7,241 bases of DNA. It comes from an uncultured Clostridiaceae bacterium. GTDB taxonomy: Bacteria; Bacillota; Clostridia; TANB77; CAG-508. Of this stretch, positions 5,874-7,241 are shown piece after piece. Each line of letters begins with the position of its first letter. Position 1 is the first letter of the stretch. The translations under genes were made by a program, and so were the position numbers. The notes under the pieces were generated by a model. It ran no database searches. It worked only from the letters and a program-made list of their open reading frames with translations, and was not told where the DNA came from. The DNA is taken from positions 1 to 7,241 of the forward strand of contig CAJKDR010000050.1 in the NCBI GenBank assembly GCA_905198755.1, in the 5' to 3' direction.

Positions 5874-7223
5874 TTAATTTATTGTCCAGCCATCATTACT
5901 GTTTCCGCTTAATTGTATGTCAGATTCTAGGGTAACTACTGGACGAACACAATAGTTATGACTGCCAGAGATGCCGTTAGAGTTATATAAGCGAATGTTT
6001 CCCACTGCCATATCCACCGTTCGCACCCAAAAAAGTGCACCGTAATCGCAACATTGAATGCAACGAGATGCAAGCCATTGTGTAACATCGCTACTTCCTG
6101 TTCCATTTGATATTACATCTGACATCTTTTTTCCATCACTTGTTGTTTGTTTTACTTTACCTACTACAATATAGTAATAATAAGTATCCTCTAAACTTTT
6201 TCCTGTGTCATTTCTATTATTTACACTTATCGTTTCTTTTTTTGCTTCTCCTGGCATTCTAAATGTTTGCGATGCACCTGTTACATCTGTCCAATCTGTT
6301 ACTAATGTTCCATCTGTCTTTATTCTTTTATATTGTATATAATCTCCACTTGTTGGAAATCTATGTGTCCATATATCTCCATATCCGCTATATGTTGTCG
6401 GGTCATAATTTCCTAACTTGTTTATATCTTCTACATTTAAACTTCTTGCTCCTGTTGCATAGGTTCCTTGTCCATATAATTCATTACACATATTATTCAA
6501 TACTTCTTCTGCATTTAAATATCCTGTTTCATAGCATAATGTTAAACCACTTGTTGGATTATCACTTATTAATTCTAATTCTCCTTTCGAATTTATCCCC
6601 AATACTCTCCAATTTAAATCATCTGTTTTAAATGTTTGATTACTTGAGTATCCACTTTTATTTTTATCTACTGTTGTACTATAATCTTTTCCTTCATCAT
6701 AGCTTACTATGTCTCCTAGTTTTACTGTAACATCTTCTTTTGTAAATGTATCATTGCCATTATCTGTCCATCCTAATGTTGTTGTTGAACCATTTCCTTG
6801 TTTTGTTAATGTTACCTTTCCATCTTTCGTTAGTTTATATTCATTATTTGTTTTTGTAAATATTACTGTCCAACCACTAGTTGCATTTCCGATTGGTGGC
6901 TGAGCATCTTCAACAAATAATTGTGCATTATCATCTACCATTTTAGCTGTTTTATATGATAAATATCCAGATTTTACTTTTTCTTTTTCTTGTTCTATTT
7001 CAAATTCATTACTTGCATTTTTTGTTTTATCTATTATTCCTCCACCAGTAGCTATTTTTACAGTAACTCCTGCTAATATTAGCATTATTATTATTGTAAT
7101 TACTAAGGCTACTACTGTAATTCCGTTTTGTTTAATTAAGGGATTTCTTTTAGATAACGGGCGGACAGGGTCGTCCGCCCCTACATAACTTTTATTCTTT
7201 TTATTAATTTCTTTTTGTTTCAT
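5874..7223 (-). CDS. Pseudopilin-like surface/secreted protein with variable-looking C-terminal domain
   Basis: 449 aa. After a basic leader (1-34, 'LIKQNG' at its end) comes one hydrophobic helix (35-56, 'ITVVALVITIIIMLILAGVT') followed by a charged helix (66-86), the architecture of type IV pilin/type II secretion pseudopilin N termini. Cleavage after G34 is plausible, but the usual Glu at +5 is Ala39, so processing is uncertain. The rest is a polar extracellular region: 'GWTVIF...TLGWTDNGNDTFT' (118-161), then a segment resembling DUF6273-type domains ('WRVLGINSKGELELIS', 205-220; 'ARSLNVEDINKLGNYDPT', 259-276), ending in 'WLASR...CVRPVVTLESDIQL' (383-438), reminiscent of C-type-lectin/FGE-like modules (inference). 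Ribosome site AGG (7233-7231), 7 nt upstream; no downstream Met precedes the helix. Residues 13-22 are encoded by a GC-rich repeat. The last ~70 codons are much richer in GC than the rest. Ligand and function unknown; no pilus assembly or prepilin peptidase gene is nearby. Confidence 0.85.
   Translation of the reverse strand: MKQKEINKKNKSYVGADDPVRPLSKRNPLIKQNGITVVALVITIIIMLILAGVTVKIATGGGIIDKTKNASNEFEIEQEKEKVKSGYLSYKTAKMVDDNAQLFVEDAQPPIGNATSGWTVIFTKTNNEYKLTKDGKVTLTKQGNGSTTTLGWTDNGNDTFTKEDVTVKLGDIVSYDEGKDYSTTVDKNKSGYSSNQTFKTDDLNWRVLGINSKGELELISDNPTSGLTLCYETGYLNAEEVLNNMCNELYGQGTYATGARSLNVEDINKLGNYDPTTYSGYGDIWTHRFPTSGDYIQYKRIKTDGTLVTDWTDVTGASQTFRMPGEAKKETISVNNRNDTGKSLEDTYYYYIVVGKVKQTTSDGKKMSDVISNGTGSSDVTQWLASRCIQCCDYGALFWVRTVDMAVGNIRLYNSNGISGSHNYCVRPVVTLESDIQLSGNSNDGWTIN
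5881..6095 (-). other. GC-shifted 3' segment of the pseudopilin-like gene, candidate variable region
   Basis: By hand count GC is 38% in 5881-5940, 40% in 5941-6000, 50% in 6001-6060 and 40% in 6061-6120, against 27% in each of the next two 60-bp blocks (6121-6240) of the same gene. Codons 388-428 include 11 NNC codons out of 41 (thioredoxin has 3 in 105), and four CGN arginines where the two redox genes use AGA. The segment encodes 'WLASR' (383-387) and 'VRPVV' (426-430) flanking a residue-diverse stretch. Such a cassette fits a diversified or imported C-terminal module; boundaries are approximate. Confidence 0.6.
7158..7186. repeat. GC-rich palindromic repeat within the coding leader
   Basis: GGGCGGAC (7159-7166) pairs with GTCCGCCC (7173-7180), 8 bp around the loop AGGGTC. 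It is an island of very high GC in an AT-rich surround. On the minus strand it reads ATGTAGGGGCGGACG..., beginning with the GTAGGGGCG signature that I recall from dispersed palindromic repeats of gut Clostridia and some cyanobacteria (from memory, unverified). It is read in frame as residues 13-22 (YVGADDPVRP) of the pseudopilin-like protein. Its extent is judged by composition only, since a single copy is in the window. Confidence 0.7.
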
Positions 7224-7241
7224 ATCTTTTCCTACCTTTCT

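Noticed and set aside
6263..6631. Plus-strand open frame opposite the pseudopilin-like gene
   Set aside because: The Leu/His-rich, low-complexity translation is typical of antisense AT-rich coding DNA, and it has no start context.
1..7241. CRISPR array, tRNA, rRNA, transposase or prophage genes
   Set aside because: No regularly spaced direct repeats, no cloverleaf-like or rRNA-like segments, and no mobile-element proteins were seen; the GC-rich palindrome at 7158-7186 is a single copy here.

Overview
This is an AT-rich window (roughly 27-30% GC over most of its length) from what looks like an anaerobic, low-GC Gram-positive bacterium, most likely an uncultured gut-type Clostridia relative. 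Four things point there: strong AAGGAGG-type ribosome binding sites, a CIRCE heat-shock operator in front of clpB, a thioredoxin paired with an iron-sulfur ferredoxin-thioredoxin-reductase-like protein, and a pseudopilin-like protein of a type common in Clostridia metagenomes. TGA is used as a stop and Trp is TGG, so the standard bacterial code applies and mycoplasma code 4 does not.

Layout. 120-624 (+): a two-gene redox operon, thioredoxin followed by a very short FTR catalytic-chain-like protein. It ends in a bidirectional terminator shared with a convergent nitroreductase gene (637-1149, -). The nitroreductase and a radical SAM gene of the YtqA/YhcC family (1229-2146, +) diverge from overlapping promoters in a 79-bp gap. 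A hairpin at 2150-2172 separates the radical SAM gene from a convergent two-gene operon on the minus strand: a GIY-YIG domain protein (2724-2990) overlapping by 4 nt a YfcE-type metallophosphoesterase (2188-2727). That operon has a consensus promoter placed directly behind the clpB terminator. clpB (3086-5680, -) is complete and preceded by a vegetative-type promoter and a nearly perfect CIRCE element at the predicted transcription start. Last, 5874-7223 (-) encodes a 449-aa pseudopilin-like surface or secreted protein.

Most of the window is ordinary housekeeping and stress-response content. The part that deserves a second look is the last gene. Its 3' end (about 5881-6095) rises sharply to about 40-50% GC, has many NNC codons and encodes a 'WLASR...RPVV' C-terminal domain resembling a C-type-lectin-like variable module. 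This is what a diversity-generating retroelement (DGR) target, or another cassette-diversified gene, could look like; no reverse transcriptase or template repeat lies in this window. The same gene carries a GC-rich palindromic repeat fused in frame into its N-terminal leader. Secondary curiosities are the minimal FTR-like protein with CKC in place of the canonical CHC motif, and a radical SAM gene with no Shine-Dalgarno sequence, a predicted leader of only about 13 nt and a 26-bp perfect palindrome touching its start codon.
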